This document shows, one piece after another, positions 1-8,151 of a stretch of DNA of 64,000 nt. The DNA lies in the NCBI GenBank assembly GCA_017559505.1, contig JAFYSF010000056.1, forward strand, positions 1 through 64,000, written 5' to 3'. The stretch comes from Paludibacteraceae bacterium. GTDB taxonomy: Bacteria; Bacteroidota; Bacteroidia; Bacteroidales; Paludibacteraceae. A program made the translations under genes and the position numbers. Every line of letters starts with the position of its first letter. Position 1 is the stretch's first letter. The notes beneath the pieces are model-generated. The model was not told the DNA's origin. It worked only from the letters and a program-made list of their open reading frames with translations, and made no database searches.

Positions 1-31
1 AAAAACAAAACAAAAAAACACACTACAACAC

Positions 32-62
32 TTGCTTCCAACCATTTTTTTTACTACCTTTG
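32..62 (+). promoter_or_regulatory. Promoter of the restriction-modification operon
   Basis: A TTG at 32-34 is followed after 20 bases by TACCTTTG at 55-62. This is the Bacteroidota sigma-factor consensus (TTG-N19/20-TAnnTTTG). Transcription would start near 69, giving a leader of about 45 nt before the endonuclease gene. Confidence 0.7.
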
Positions 63-113
63 CAAAAGAAAATAAATTAACTTTTTTATAAACATAATTA
101 TACACATATACTT

Positions 114-917
114 ATGCAAGAAGAATATAAAGAAAAATCAATACGAGCCATAGTTAGTGGTTGTATTGAATCGTATGCTTCAGGATTTTCAGATAGACAT
201 ATTTCGGAAGTTGACGATGAAGATGGAACTATTAATATGAAAATACATAATGTTTTCATAGCTGCATTAGGTCCAGAAATACAATATTATTCAGCATTAG
301 CTCGTTCGCTTGATAGTTCATTAGGCAATATGCTTGAAAAAATGGCAATCAAAATAGCTACTCTACACTACGAAGTAACTCAACATGTTGAAGGCGTTTT
401 ATATAAAGAACAAACAGATTATATTGCTGAAATCTTGGAAAAATACAAAAGACATGCCCTTAAACCAACATTAAATGACTATTTGAAAATCAACGAGAAA
501 AAGGGCGAAATTATAGAAAAACGCCACGAAAGTGATTATTATCTTTTTGATAAGGAAACAGGACAACGCTATTTAATAGAACTTAAAATTGGGGGCGATT
601 TAGATAATAAAAAAGCTCGTTCAGAAAAAGAAGCATTATTAGAACAATATTGTATTCTAACAAACGAACTAAACGACAATTCAAAAGTAAAAATTTTATT
701 CGCAACAGCCTACAATCGATATGGAGAGGGAAAACCTTGGACTCAGGGCAGAGTAAGACAATTTTTTGCAGAAGAAGAACTTTGCATTAGCCGTGATTTT
801 TGGAACTTAGTTTGCAAATCCGAACGAGGCTATGATATTGTCATTGACGAATATAGAAAAAATGCACATTACATAAATGAAGCATTAAATCAAATTAAAG
901 ACGCATATTTACCATAA
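114..917 (+). CDS. Type II restriction endonuclease, PD-(D/E)XK fold (TdeIII-like)
   Basis: 267 aa. The segment around D141, with E156-L-K158 on a hydrophobic strand, fits a PD-(D/E)XK nuclease core. The following stretch GDLDNKKARSEKE and the overall layout recall the TdeIII family of type II enzymes; that assignment is from memory and was not searched. The gene ends 3 bases before the methyltransferase gene, so the two are almost certainly co-transcribed and form a restriction-modification pair. It would cut unmodified foreign DNA in the cytoplasm. The coding sequence is very AT-rich compared with the rRNA-protein and tRNA region further along, which suggests acquisition by transfer. Recognition sequence cannot be read from the protein. 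Confidence 0.72.
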   Translation: MQEEYKEKSIRAIVSGCIESYASGFSDRHISEVDDEDGTINMKIHNVFIAALGPEIQYYSALARSLDSSLGNMLEKMAIKIATLHYEVTQHVEGVLYKEQTDYIAEILEKYKRHALKPTLNDYLKINEKKGEIIEKRHESDYYLFDKETGQRYLIELKIGGDLDNKKARSEKEALLEQYCILTNELNDNSKVKILFATAYNRYGEGKPWTQGRVRQFFAEEELCISRDFWNLVCKSERGYDIVIDEYRKNAHYINEALNQIKDAYLP

Positions 918-920
918 AAA

Positions 921-2876
921 ATGAAAGATCCAAATTGGAAAAAATGTTTATTATGTGGTAATAGTAAAGACATAATAAAACGAATTCCTAACAACTCAAT
1001 AGATTTTATACTTACAGATCCACCATATAACATCGGGAAACATTCAACAGGCAACATTCCATTGCCAGGACGAACAGCTATGAATAATGATGTAGCCGAT
1101 TGGGATTGGGTTGATTTTAATCCCGAAGAATGGGTTGATGATTTTATAAGAATATTAAAACCAACTGGAAACCTTTTCATTTTTACTTCTTACAATCAAA
1201 TAGGTAGATGGTATAATTGTTTAGACCATAAATTCGATACCACAAATTTTATGGTGTGGCACAAAACAAATCCAGCTCCTAAAATATTTAAAGCTGGTTT
1301 TTTGAATAGTTGTGAAATGATTTTTACTTGTTGGAATAAAAAACATACATGGAATTTTATCTCACAAGCTGAAATGCACAACTTTTTAGAAAGTCCTATC
1401 TGTATGCGTCCAGAACGTCTATCTGACCCTAAACACCCTGCCCAAAAACCTGTTTCAATATTAAAAAAAATGATTGAAATTGCCTCTAATAAAGGAGATA
1501 TTATTTTTGACCCATTTATGGGGGTTGGCTCAACGGGTGTAGCAGCTCTTAATTTGGAGCGTCGATTTATTGGGGTTGAGATTGATAATAATTATTTTCA
1601 AGCCGCAAAAAAAAGAATTGAAAATTTAATATGTAATATTGATATGAACAATAATATAGCAGAAGAACCAAGCGCAGTATATCAATCTGTAACGGGAGAA
1701 ATAAATAATTTTTTCAACATTACAGAAACACCTGAAATCTCACAAAAAGAACTTTCTTTTACATCTTTACAACCAATTATAAAATGGGCAGGAGGAAAAG
1801 AAAAAGAATTAAAATATATTATCCCAAATCTACCAACATTTGATCGTTTTTTCGAACCATTTGTTGGTGGAGGTTCTGTTTTCACAGCAATAAAAGCTAA
1901 TGAATATTATATAAATGATTTATCTGATGAACTAATTTCTCTATATAAAAATATTGCAACTAAAAACCAACAATTCTTTTCCTTTGCAGAAGCAATTGAT
2001 AAATCATGGTTAAATGCAAAAAGATTTTTTGATGAAAACAACTATTTAGTTGAGTTATATTTAAAATATCGAAAAAGTCAAATAACAAAAGCGGAATTAA
2101 AAAGAGAAATAAAATCTTTTTGCGCAAACAACAACAAACAAATAACAAATATTTTAGATGAAAGTTTTCTTTCTTTACCTTCTATCCTTGAAGAAGAAAT
2201 GGATAAAAATCTATTTCGCAAAATGTCAAGAATGAGGGACTTAGAACTAAAAAAAGGAGATTTACCAGATAAAGATATTAAAGATAATATAGAAACTGCC
2301 ATAAAAAGTGCTCTTTATATGAATTATCGTTTCTTGTATAATGATAAAAATATAAAATTAAATAACGATAAACTATATTGTGCCTTATTCTTGTTTATTC
2401 GCAATTATTCATATAGTGGTATGTTCCGATATAATGACAATGGGGAATTTAATGTACCTTATGGTGGTATTGCGTATAATAGTAAATTGATGGAGAAAAA
2501 AATAAATTATTATAAATCTCAATCACTAAAAAAACATTTTGATAATACACATATACACAATTTAGATTTTGAAGATTTTTTAAGACAAACTACCCCATCT
2601 GAAAATGATTTTATCTTTTTAGACCCACCATACGATAGCGAATTTAGCACTTATGCTCAAAATGAATTTACACGAACCGACCAAGAAAGATTGGCTAATT
2701 TTATGATTAATGAATGTCGTGCTAAATGGATGTTAATTATAAAAAATACAGATTTCATTTACAATTTATATAATAAACCAGGTATAAATATTCGAACATT
2801 CGATAAAGAGTATTTAGTTAGTTTTATGAATAGGAATGATAAAAAAGTTACCCATTTATTAATTACTAATTATTAA
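921..2876 (+). CDS. Fused double DNA methyltransferase (beta-class N4/N6 + D12 adenine)
   Basis: 651 aa with two complete methyltransferase domains. The N-terminal domain has DPPY at 33-36 and, later, a FDPFMGVGSTG AdoMet-binding motif near 195-205, the motif order of beta-class (N4-cytosine or N6-adenine) enzymes. The C-terminal domain begins near residue 286 with KWAGGKEKEL, has FEPFVGGGSVF near 310 and FLDPPYDSEF near 567, the order of Dam/D12 alpha-class N6-adenine enzymes. It protects host DNA from the adjacent endonuclease. Two domains may modify the two strands of an asymmetric site or act on single- and double-stranded DNA, as the separate DpnM and DpnA enzymes do; which applies is not visible. 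No internal stop or frameshift separates the halves, so the fusion is real in this sequence. Confidence 0.88.
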   Translation: MKDPNWKKCLLCGNSKDIIKRIPNNSIDFILTDPPYNIGKHSTGNIPLPGRTAMNNDVADWDWVDFNPEEWVDDFIRILKPTGNLFIFTSYNQIGRWYNCLDHKFDTTNFMVWHKTNPAPKIFKAGFLNSCEMIFTCWNKKHTWNFISQAEMHNFLESPICMRPERLSDPKHPAQKPVSILKKMIEIASNKGDIIFDPFMGVGSTGVAALNLERRFIGVEIDNNYFQAAKKRIENLICNIDMNNNIAEEPSAVYQSVTGEINNFFNITETPEISQKELSFTSLQPIIKWAGGKEKELKYIIPNLPTFDRFFEPFVGGGSVFTAIKANEYYINDLSDELISLYKNIATKNQQFFSFAEAIDKSWLNAKRFFDENNYLVELYLKYRKSQITKAELKREIKSFCANNNKQITNILDESFLSLPSILEEEMDKNLFRKMSRMRDLELKKGDLPDKDIKDNIETAIKSALYMNYRFLYNDKNIKLNNDKLYCALFLFIRNYSYSGMFRYNDNGEFNVPYGGIAYNSKLMEKKINYYKSQSLKKHFDNTHIHNLDFEDFLRQTTPSENDFIFLDPPYDSEFSTYAQNEFTRTDQERLANFMINECRAKWMLIIKNTDFIYNLYNKPGINIRTFDKEYLVSFMNRNDKKVTHLLITNY

Positions 2877-2883
2877 CATCTAT

Positions 2884-3636
2884 ATGACACGTATCTCAGA
2901 ATCTGAATTAGTACTACCAAGTCTATACCTCATTTATTTAAACGGAGGTAAAATTACAATGGCGGAATTAATACCTTTGTTAACAAATATAATGAAGCCA
3001 ACAGGTCGCGATTTAGAAATAATAGCGAATAGAAACGATACTTATTTTTCTCAAAAAGTCCGAAATCTTAAAAGTCACAAGACTTTAGAAAAATCTAAGT
3101 ATGTAATTTATGATGGACTATATTTTCATTTAACTTCATTAGGAAAATCTTTCATAAATGAAAATATTTCTACTATTCAGTATTTATTTAATTCTTCGTT
3201 TGAATATGAAGATATTACTACTGCATGTAAATATATATCAAAAGGATCTAAAAGAAAAATTATTTGTTATGATGAATTTATAACAGAAGGAACTACAACC
3301 ATAAAAGAACAAAAAATACACATTAGATCTCAGAAGTTGAGAGATATTGCTATTGAGCATTTTTCTCATAACAACATTATATCATGTGATTGTTGTGGTT
3401 TTGAATTTAAATCTGCTTATGGTCCTAAATATGGTGTGGATTGTATTGAAATACATCATTTAAAACCTATATTTACTTATGATGATGACGATATAACAAA
3501 AACAATAGATGAGGCTTTAAGTAACTTATTGCCTGTTTGTCCTAATTGTCATCGTGTTATTCACAAACATCGTATAACTCCAGAATTACTACCTGATTTC
3601 AAAAATGAAATAAATTTAAATAGAATAATATTATAA
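2884..3636 (+). CDS. HNH endonuclease of the restriction-modification locus
   Basis: 250 aa. The C-terminal third carries an HNH nuclease with zinc-binding cysteines: a CDCCG knuckle near 168-172, IEIHHLKPI near 190-198 with the catalytic His, and a second CPNCH knuckle near 219-223. The N-terminal 100 residues look alpha-helical and may form a winged-helix DNA reader; that is inference. It starts 7 bases after the methyltransferase stop, in the same direction. It could be a second restriction enzyme of the operon or a modification-dependent nuclease. The gene shares the low GC of its neighbours. Confidence 0.82.
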   Translation: MTRISESELVLPSLYLIYLNGGKITMAELIPLLTNIMKPTGRDLEIIANRNDTYFSQKVRNLKSHKTLEKSKYVIYDGLYFHLTSLGKSFINENISTIQYLFNSSFEYEDITTACKYISKGSKRKIICYDEFITEGTTTIKEQKIHIRSQKLRDIAIEHFSHNNIISCDCCGFEFKSAYGPKYGVDCIEIHHLKPIFTYDDDDITKTIDEALSNLLPVCPNCHRVIHKHRITPELLPDFKNEINLNRIIL

Positions 3637-3708
3637 AGATGTATAGCGCCAGTGACGCTTTGGACTTAGATATAACTTTAAATTTAAATATTAACAATAT
3701 ATAAATAT

Positions 3709-4416
3709 ATGAATATGAAAGATAATATTGACAAAAAACATATTGGAAATCGAAAAATTATTATTGAACTTAGATATGATGCAATACCATCAATAATAGA
3801 TAAAAAAGGAACAATTGTAGAAGTTATTGAAAAAGCTAATATATTTAATATATTACAATGGGAGATAGGAAATGAGATTATTATTAGAGATAATGAAATA
3901 AAAGATGAGGCTACAAATGTTATTACAGTGGCATTTAATCGTTTTAGTTTTATATCATATAACATTGATTCAATAGAATCTTTTTATGCTAAATTTAAAA
4001 AAATATATGAGGCAATAATATCTGTTATTGGAAACCCTAACATAAGGCGTATAGGTTGTCGTATAATAGGAACTTATATTGTAAAATCTAATAATTACAG
4101 TGATATTATTACACATCTTCAAGAAGCATTTCCTGCGAAGTTTTTTTTAGCACAGTATCCTGTACGTGATTTTATGTTTAGATTAGAGCATGATAATGGT
4201 ATGTATCAATTAGGACCCTTAAATTTAGAGGACGATTTTTACGAAAGAGAATTTAGAGGAAGTAAAACAATAAAACATGTCGGATTTGTTATTGATACTG
4301 ATAATTATCTAACAAATGAAGTAAAATCTATTAATGATAAAGAATTAATTAAGGATATTTATATTTTGTCATTATCAGTAGAAAAAGACCTCTATACAAA
4401 CTTGGCTAATTTATAA
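3709..4416 (+). CDS. TIGR04255-like protein of unknown function
   Basis: 235 aa, soluble, no obvious catalytic motif. The N-terminal part alternates beta strands (ELRYDAIPSI, RFSFISYN), then a helical middle and a pattern around RRIGCRIIGTYIV that recalls the sporadically distributed TIGR04255 family, often found in defence islands. The family assignment is from memory. It follows the HNH gene after 72 bases and precedes a membrane coiled-coil gene by only 4 bases, so these two are likely a pair. Function unknown. Confidence 0.5.
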   Translation: MNMKDNIDKKHIGNRKIIIELRYDAIPSIIDKKGTIVEVIEKANIFNILQWEIGNEIIIRDNEIKDEATNVITVAFNRFSFISYNIDSIESFYAKFKKIYEAIISVIGNPNIRRIGCRIIGTYIVKSNNYSDIITHLQEAFPAKFFLAQYPVRDFMFRLEHDNGMYQLGPLNLEDDFYEREFRGSKTIKHVGFVIDTDNYLTNEVKSINDKELIKDIYILSLSVEKDLYTNLANL

Positions 4417-4420
4417 TTAG

Positions 4421-4987
4421 ATGAAAAAGAATAAGCAGAAACAACCAATAAATCCACAGCGTAAGAATGATATTGATAACTATGAAGTAGCGAGTAATAT
4501 GCGTAGAATTTCGTCATATAGAAATCATAGAAATTCTTCGCGTATTGATACAGCAACTATAGACACACCAGTATATAAACAAAAAACTATAAGTAGTAAT
4601 GATGGGTATAGTAAAGAAACTACGGGGATAGCTTTATTAGAATATATGAGGCTTGAAGATCAAATGTCTGATTATAATACAAAAAATGAATCTGCACATG
4701 AAAATTTACGTAACGATTTTGAACGTAAAATAGATAACCTTTCTTCTGAAATAAACAATAAATTATCAATATCTTGGTTTAAATGGATAATAGTAGGTAT
4801 AGCTTCTTTTGTTTCTATTATTGTGACAATTTGGGTAACATTTTCTTACAATCCATTAATTGAAGATGTTGAAAAAATAGTAGAAGATATGAAGCCTATA
4901 GAAAAACGTATAGATCAAATTAATATTCAAATAGAACACATACAAAACAATTTAAAAGAATTAAAGATATTTAATAAGAAAGAATAA
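4421..4987 (+). CDS. Single-pass membrane protein with coiled coils, hypothetical
   Basis: 188 aa. A polar, Ser/Asn-rich N-terminal region of about 85 residues is followed by a coiled-coil stretch (about 95-118), one membrane segment (WIIVGIASFVSIIVTIWVTF, roughly 123-142) and a second C-terminal coiled coil. This makes a short membrane-anchored helical sensor or scaffold. It starts 4 bases after the TIGR04255-like gene, so it is probably that protein's membrane partner. No family recognised. Confidence 0.6.
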   Translation: MKKNKQKQPINPQRKNDIDNYEVASNMRRISSYRNHRNSSRIDTATIDTPVYKQKTISSNDGYSKETTGIALLEYMRLEDQMSDYNTKNESAHENLRNDFERKIDNLSSEINNKLSISWFKWIIVGIASFVSIIVTIWVTFSYNPLIEDVEKIVEDMKPIEKRIDQINIQIEHIQNNLKELKIFNKKE

Positions 4988-5009
4988 TATTTTAGTTATT
5001 TATCTATTT

Positions 5010-5095
5010 GATGTGTAATTTAAAATAGAGCAATTTCTTTAATTCGTCCGTTACAACGGATGCTTTTAGTTACATTGCTATTTCTCTTACATCAT
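5010..5095. other. Nested intergenic stem-loop
   Basis: Three nested inverted segments: GATG at 5010-5013 with CATC near 5090-5093; AAATAGAGCAAT at 5023-5034 with ATTGCTATTT at 5074-5083; and an apical CGTCCGTT / AACGGATG hairpin at 5045-5062. Together they give a rod-like fold of about 85 nt. It lies just after the membrane-protein gene and has no T-run of terminator type, so it may be an RNA or a DNA site. Confidence 0.5.
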
Positions 5096-5165
5096 AGTGA
5101 GGTAATTTTTTTATAGAAATTTGATTTTTATGATAGGCTAAATACCTAAAATTGTTTGAGTTATA

Positions 5166-5197
5166 TTTTGCTCGTGAAATATATTTCGTGAGCAAAA
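5166..5197. repeat. 32-bp perfect palindrome
   Basis: TTTTGCTC at 5166-5173 pairs with GAGCAAAA at 5190-5197, and GAAAT pairs with ATTTC inside. As RNA it would end in U residues on either strand, so a bidirectional terminator is the simplest reading. Confidence 0.55.
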
Positions 5198-5272
5198 TTA
5201 TTTTGTAAGTTAATAAGATTAGATATTCTATAAAATCTTTTTTTTGTTGAATTGTCCAATTGCTTTGCTCCG

Positions 5273-5494
5273 ATGATTAATCAGTCAGAACATCCATATC
5301 TAAAAGTTTGGGAAAATACTCGTGGAAATAAAACAAATATTCTTATCTTTCATGAAGATGAAGAATATTTGGTAGTATTACGAAAAGCGAAAGATTACAT
5401 TTTACCCTGGACTGCGTATTTAGTAACCTATAAAGCAAGAAAAGAGAAATTATTGAAGGAATATCAAGCATATATAAAAAGCAAGGAGCGATAA
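5273..5494 (+). CDS. Small hypothetical protein, possible nuclease-domain remnant
   Basis: 73 aa from the ATG at 5273 (a TTG at 5252 would add 7 residues). The sequence has an YLKVWENTRGNKTN strand-turn segment, a two-strand region ending YLVVLRKAKDYILPWTAYLV, and a basic helix KARKEKLLKEYQAY. The 'LPWTAY ... KEKLLKEY' ending recalls C-terminal RNase-like domains attached to phage head proteins (PBECR/BECR type), but this is recognition from memory at low certainty. It may be the surviving tail of a larger phage gene. No strong + strand promoter is evident directly upstream. Confidence 0.35.
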   Translation: MINQSEHPYLKVWENTRGNKTNILIFHEDEEYLVVLRKAKDYILPWTAYLVTYKARKEKLLKEYQAYIKSKER

Positions 5495-5542
5495 AAAATA
5501 TCGCCCCCGTTCCTCCTTCAACACATGGTTGCTGAGATGTTG

Positions 5543-5573
5543 CAAAGTTAATGCTTTTTTTTAGATTACACAA
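5543..5573 (-). promoter_or_regulatory. Leftward promoter facing the small ORF
   Basis: On the minus strand, TTG (5573-5571) is followed after 20 bases by TAACTTTG (5550-5543). Transcription would start near 5536 and run antisense through the 5273-5494 ORF towards the palindrome at 5166-5197. Confidence 0.5.
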
Positions 5574-5795
5574 GAATTTAACGTTTTTTATTACAATCCT
5601 CGCAAATCTCGTGCAAAACATACATACTTAATAGTTATTTTACAGATTATAATTGTGTATTACATTTATGATTCTACCTATTTTATGTTTAAATAAGATA
5701 AATTAAAACCTAATAAAATTAATCTGCAACTAAAATTTTTCTAATATAGTGTTATAATACAAAAAATATCCCTCTCTACCAAATGAATATCCATT

Positions 5796-5827
5796 GCCAT
5801 CTCACTACCCTGTGAGGTGGCTTTTTT
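5796..5827 (+). terminator. Rho-independent terminator
   Basis: GCCATCTCAC (5796-5805) and GTGAGGTGGC (5812-5821) form a 10-bp stem with one G-T pair, followed by TTTTT. No coding gene ends directly upstream. The rest of 5495-5979 shows no convincing gene. Confidence 0.65.
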
Positions 5828-5912
5828 GTATCTAAACACAGAATAAACCTACTTAAACCTACATTTCCAACTCAAACCTCCACAAACCTCCAGCACCCCC
5901 TCCCGAATGTCG

Positions 5913-5920
5913 TAACTTTG
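5913..5920 (+). promoter_or_regulatory. Probable -7 element for the lysis cassette
   Basis: TAACTTTG at 5913-5920 matches the -7 consensus, 60 bases before the amidase start. No good TTG is seen 19-20 bases upstream, so the promoter is only partly supported. Confidence 0.4.
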
Positions 5921-5944
5921 CACTCGATTTCAAACAACACCATT

Positions 5945-5979
5945 ACTAATTACTATTTACTATTTACTATTTACTCTTT
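5945..5979. repeat. 7-bp tandem repeat (TTACTAT type)
   Basis: About four copies of TTACTAT with small changes run directly into the amidase start codon. This is one of several 7-bp repeat tracts in the intergenic DNA of this window. Confidence 0.7.
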
Positions 5980-6525
5980 ATGATAATACTTACCGCAGGA
6001 CACACAGGCGCAACCTCTGGAGCACAATGCACCGCCACCCACTTCGATGAAGGAGCCGAAAACATCTGGCTTCGCAACCGCATAGCCGAAATCCTAACAA
6101 ACAAATACAACCTCGTAGTCCTCATCGACAACGACCACGCCTCGCTATCACTTGTAACAAAACAAATCAATGAAAATGCAACTACTGAGGATATTGTGAT
6201 TGACTTGCATTTTAACGCCCACACCAACCCTAACGCACGAGGCACAGAAGCAATAGTATCAGATGATGCTACGACGCTGGAATTGAGGTTTGCCTCACGA
6301 CTCGCCCACACCTCAGCCGATGCCCTAAACATCCCACTCAGAAGCATTAAATCCGAAACCCAAACCCCAAACCACCGCCTCGCCATGCTTCACCTAACCC
6401 CTCAATCCATCATCCTCGAAATCTGCTTCTGCACCTCACCCCAAGACGTAGAAGCCTACCGCCAACACCGAGAAAACCTCGCTGAAACCCTCGCCAAAAA
6501 CATAGCCGAACTAATAACACCATGA
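5980..6525 (+). CDS. N-acetylmuramoyl-L-alanine amidase (Amidase_3), phage-lysin type
   Basis: 181 aa, a bare catalytic domain with no signal peptide. It has the zinc-ligand motifs of the Amidase_3 family: TAGH near the N terminus (His9), a Glu near residue 26, DLHFNAH near 76-82, and the catalytic Glu in SIILEICFC near 145. It cleaves the bond between muramic acid and the stem peptide. Lack of an export signal and the next gene (spanin-like) point to a phage-type endolysin rather than a cell-division amidase. Its stop overlaps the next start by 4 bases. Confidence 0.85.
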   Translation: MIILTAGHTGATSGAQCTATHFDEGAENIWLRNRIAEILTNKYNLVVLIDNDHASLSLVTKQINENATTEDIVIDLHFNAHTNPNARGTEAIVSDDATTLELRFASRLAHTSADALNIPLRSIKSETQTPNHRLAMLHLTPQSIILEICFCTSPQDVEAYRQHRENLAETLAKNIAELITP

Positions 6526-6992
6526 AACTAAAAACCATACTCCTTGCTCCCTACTCCCTGCTCCTTATTTTTTGCTCATGCAAAACACATAAACCAGTAG
6601 CAACCGCCTCGCACGAACGAATCGAAACTCAGATGCAACCGATTGAAACTCCAAATGATAGTGTTGTTATCACATTGGCTACGCCAACTCCTCAACCTAT
6701 CAAAATCGTATCTTTTGAGACCTCACGCCCTGCTCAGATATCACACGTTTATTTTGATACTCTGCAACAACTGAAAATTAATCTAAAACCTGATACTATC
6801 TATATCCCCTACACCACCCACATCCGCTCTGATACAATCGTGGCACCTGACCCCACGACCAAAGCGAAAATGCAGAAAACGCAAACCGCAAATCTACTAT
6901 TAATACTGATTATTATCGCGATTATAATTATATTCTTAATTTTGAGACAGAATGACAGACTGAATAAATGTAACTCAAATATGTCTTTATAG
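6522..6992 (+). CDS. Lipoprotein with C-terminal membrane anchor, u-spanin topology
   Basis: 156 aa. The N terminus is a lipoprotein signal (hydrophobic stretch ending IFCSC, lipidated Cys near 18-20). A proline- and threonine-rich periplasmic stretch follows, and near residues 123-141 a strong membrane segment (LLLILIIIAIIIIFLIL). An outer-membrane lipid anchor plus an inner-membrane C-terminal helix in one chain is the layout of unimolecular spanins such as phage T1 gp11, which fuse the two membranes in lysis. The overlap with the amidase gene supports a lysis cassette. Assignment is from topology; no sequence family is recognised. The signal peptide region is encoded by a CTCCCT-rich tract like the 7-bp repeats elsewhere. 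Confidence 0.55.
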   Translation: MKLKTILLAPYSLLLIFCSCKTHKPVATASHERIETQMQPIETPNDSVVITLATPTPQPIKIVSFETSRPAQISHVYFDTLQQLKINLKPDTIYIPYTTHIRSDTIVAPDPTTKAKMQKTQTANLLLILIIIAIIIIFLILRQNDRLNKCNSNMSL

Positions 6993-7132
6993 TCGAAGTT
7001 TTTACAGAGTAAAAACAAGACCATTATGAAAGAAAAATATGTTCTTATGTCATTCTGTCTAAAAAAATAAGTACAATCACAAAAAAAAACACTAATAACT
7101 ACTAACTATTAACTAAAAACTAAATTGAAATT

Positions 7133-7450
7133 ATGGCAAAATTTAACCTCGCCGCTCCTTTTGAAGGCGTAAGCGGCAAACTCGACAAAGATGACAAACT
7201 CGTATTTTCACAACGCTATGGCGAAACTTACGCTTGGGAAGTAGAGCCATCGAAAAAAGCTCCTACCGCAGCTCAATTGGCGGTGCAAGAACGCTTCGCT
7301 ACTGCTACCGCTCAAGCTGCTGCCGACATGGCTGACCCGGAAAAGAAAGCCGAATGGAAAGAGGTAGCCGCTAACTCAAACGGCAAGTATAAAACTCCTC
7401 GTGGTGCTGCTTTCGCATCGTATTACAACAAAGCCTCTGGCATAGAGTAA
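7133..7450 (+). CDS. Small hypothetical protein after the lysis cassette
   Basis: 105 aa, soluble. N-terminal beta-rich segment (FNLAAPFEGVSGKLDKDDKL), then an Ala/Gln-rich helix (about 45-75) and a basic end (KYKTPRGAAFASYY). I recall similar small proteins in Bacteroides genomes near phage-like amidases, but no function is known to me. GC is higher than in the intergenic DNA and codon use looks like a well-expressed gene. It ends at a clear terminator. Confidence 0.7.
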   Translation: MAKFNLAAPFEGVSGKLDKDDKLVFSQRYGETYAWEVEPSKKAPTAAQLAVQERFATATAQAAADMADPEKKAEWKEVAANSNGKYKTPRGAAFASYYNKASGIE

Positions 7451-7502
7451 TCGAACGAAATTTGTATGATATTTTAGGTTTTCATATTAGATTTTAGAAC
7501 AA

Positions 7503-7532
7503 GGTTGTGTCGAATCCGACACAGCCTCTTTT
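7503..7532 (+). terminator. Terminator of the amidase-spanin-hypothetical unit
   Basis: GGTTGTGTCG (7503-7512) pairs with CGACACAGCC (7517-7526), followed by a TCTTTTG tail. Confidence 0.75.
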
Positions 7533-7792
7533 GTTGCTTTTGCACACAAAAATCCCAATTTTACGCCAAATCTCCCCTAAAAATGCTCTAAAACATCTTT
7601 TTTTACCCCAAAAATCGCATATTTTACCCCTCTCTCACCCATAAAAACATGCTGTACAACATATTTTAAGAAACACCCTACAAACCCACATAAACAATAG
7701 TATATCAATCACTTAACCAACAAAACAACATTAAACAAATACAGTTAAAATGTTAAATAAACTTAAATATTGCAACTTTTTTCCGAAAAAGC

Positions 7793-7822
7793 TTGCTAAT
7801 TCAAAAAAAAGTCGTAACTTTG
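7793..7822 (+). promoter_or_regulatory. Strong promoter before a short RNA
   Basis: TTG at 7793-7795, 19 bases, then TAACTTTG at 7815-7822: an exact match to the phylum consensus. Start near 7829. Confidence 0.75.
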
Positions 7823-7828
7823 CAATGT

Positions 7829-7902
7829 GTTTTTCATGGTATTAGATTTAAGGTTAAGAAAAGATTGTGGTAGCCGCGAGGGCTGCCCTTTCTTGTTTTT
7901 AG
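7829..7902 (+). ncRNA. Candidate small RNA of about 70 nt
   Basis: The segment begins at a consensus promoter and ends in a hairpin GGTAGCC (7869-7875) / GGCTGCC (7881-7887), extended by AAGAAAG-like bases pairing with CTTTCTT, then a T-rich tail. It lies 250 bases before rlmN. It could be a discrete sRNA or an attenuated leader of rlmN. A 34-codon reading frame runs through the hairpin but has no supporting features. The remaining DNA from 7533 to 7790 and 7905 to 8151 shows only AT-rich sequence and short repeats. Confidence 0.45.
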
Positions 7903-8151
7903 GGGTAACCTTTTTTCAATTCACAATGCATAATGCATAATCACCCCCATCGAGCGTTATCTTCGGCTCATAATTTATAATTATACTTGCATATCACAAA
8001 AAACTTTCAACTCTTAACTCTCAATTTTTGCGATAAGCGAGTGCAATCAAACTTGTTTGAACTAACAGTCTTTGAACTGAATGTGAAAAAATTGCCGAGC
8101 GAAGCAAGAATCAACAACGCAGTTGTTAACTTTCAACTTTCAACTCATAAT

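Noticed and set aside
5980-7450. Complete prophage
   Set aside because: Only lysis-type genes are visible; no structural, packaging, replication or integrase genes are nearby.
7987-8151. N-terminal extension of RlmN
   Set aside because: The 55 extra residues are low complexity and lie outside the family; the ATG at 8152 gives the normal start.
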